Below are positions 59,494 through 59,944 of a stretch of DNA of 59,944 nt, piece by piece. The translations under genes were made by a program, and so were the position numbers. The notes beneath the pieces were generated by a model. The model was not told where the DNA came from, searched no databases, and saw only the letters and a program-made list of their open reading frames with translations. The stretch is taken from contig JAJDEI010000262.1 in assembly GCA_029259845.1 (NCBI GenBank), positions 1 through 59,944 on the forward strand, in the 5' to 3' direction. Numbering within the stretch: position 1 is the first letter of the stretch; each line of letters starts with the position of its first letter. Source of the stretch: Planctomycetaceae bacterium (GTDB lineage Bacteria; Planctomycetota; Planctomycetia; Planctomycetales; Planctomycetaceae).

Positions 59494-59540
59494 AGGGATC
59501 GCGTCTAGAGGGATCGCGTCTAAACGGGCCGCGTCTGACG
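59481..59540. repeat. 15-base tandem repeat over the HU stop codon
   Basis: GGATCGCGTCTAGAG is repeated at 59481 and 59496, then 59511 (ending TAAAC) and a decayed fourth copy at 59526. Since 15 is a multiple of three, each unit keeps frame and would read DRV-stop-R, so TAG, TAG and TAA follow each other in frame. Confidence 0.85.
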
Positions 59541-59619
59541 GTTGCGACAGCAGAGTGTCGCTGAGTTCGACGAGCCTGTTGTTGAGAGCCCGGTACGCTT
59601 TGCAACGCACACCTGTCAC

Positions 59620-59653
59620 AACACCCGTCCTCCTGTGGGGGGCGGGTGTTTTT
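59620..59653 (+). terminator. rho-independent terminator of the HU gene
   Basis: AACACCCG (59620-59627) pairs with CGGGTGTT (59643-59650), and the stem can extend with G-C and G-T pairs. A five-T run (59649-59653) ends it. It lies 127 bases after the HU stop. Confidence 0.75.
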
Positions 59654-59816
59654 CGTGCAATGAGTGCTGTCGGATCCGGTGTCGGTCGTCGCCGTTGGCT
59701 CCGGGCTAACTGCCATCCATGATTCCTGTTCGCCCGGAGGCAACGCCGACGGCGAACCGCCCCTCCCCCCATCGTGAAAAACAAGTCCGCCCTGATCTGC
59801 TTGCCAGGGCAAACGT

Positions 59817-59944
59817 TTAGTTCCGATAGCCAAGGATAGCGAAGAGGCGTTGAGGATTCCGTGTGAAGCTGCGGAGGGTGGCGGTGATGTTATCGATTTT
59901 GAGTTGCCGTAGGCAGTTGAGGCCGGCGTTCCTCAGCGCGGCGA
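59817..59944 (-). CDS. C-terminal part of a probable transposase, cut by the window edge
   Basis: The last 41 residues of a protein that runs off the window: ALRNAGLNCLRQLKIDNITA, then TLRSFTRNPQRLFAILGYRN and TAA. The pattern (R-x-x-x-LN-x-LR, NI-x-x-x-LR-x-F, P-x-x-LF-x-x-LG) recalls the end of DDE transposases of IS elements. This is recognition by eye from a short fragment. It points towards the HU gene with the spacer 59654-59816 between them. Confidence 0.45.
   Translation of the reverse strand, partial: AALRNAGLNCLRQLKIDNITATLRSFTRNPQRLFAILGYRN

Overview
This window reads as a chromosome segment of a GC-rich member of the Planctomycetota. Several gene families largely characteristic of that phylum sit together: two Tat-exported DUF1501 proteins, a DUF1549/DUF1553 protein, a planctomycete-type cytochrome c/WD40 protein, two sulfatases, a DUF1080 hydrolase, a cysteine-rich HEAT-repeat protein and an ECF sigma factor with a long C-terminal extension. 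LpxK and an ArnT/GT39-like glycosyltransferase point to a lipid A-bearing outer membrane. The species cannot be named from the sequence alone.

Layout. 1-5.7 kb: DUF1501 protein, sulfatase, Gfo/Idh/MocA oxidoreductase and a secreted beta-propeller. 6.1-15.1 kb: four minus-strand exported proteins read in the order DUF1501, PPC-domain protein, BIG2-DUF1549-DUF1553 protein and cytochrome c/WD40 protein, probably one surface or polysaccharide-related unit. 15.8-17.2 kb: phytoene-desaturase-like oxidoreductase. 17.3-19.4 kb: an AAA ATPase and a DUF4276 (TOPRIM-like) protein with overlapping stop and start codons, directly behind a small gene and the 22-codon stump of a nucleotidyltransferase gene. 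20.0-25.8 kb: a sigma-54-activator-like protein lacking the Walker A lysine and GAFTGA, a GA-rich tract, a cysteine-rich exported protein with its terminator, and rfbA. 26.2-36.5 kb: a hairpin-rich spacer, an ABC transmembrane protein without ATPase, a DUF1080 hydrolase, a peroxiredoxin-like protein, the sigma/STN fusion, lpxK, a glycosyltransferase and a VOC protein. 36.5-37.9 kb: three consecutive CBS-pair genes. 38.5-47.4 kb: HTTM protein, second sulfatase, PH-like membrane protein, an inverse-autotransporter/beta-helix protein and prs. 47.7-58.5 kb: the complete F-type ATP synthase cluster on the minus strand, read atpZ, atpI-like, atpB, atpE, atpF', atpF, atpH, atpA, atpG, atpD, atpC. It is interrupted by a HicAB toxin-antitoxin pair between atpA and atpG and by a Uma2 nuclease between atpD and atpC. 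59.2 kb: a HU-like protein, then the end of a probable transposase at the window edge.

The strongest leads are the AAA-DUF4276 pair that appears to have replaced most of a nucleotidyltransferase gene (a candidate defence module), and the two accessory insertions inside the ATP synthase operon. A second layer consists of at least six families of short palindromic dispersed repeats, and one of these copies appears to be split by a 162-bp MITE-like element with terminal inverted repeats and a possible 6-bp target duplication. No CRISPR array, rRNA or convincing tRNA was seen.
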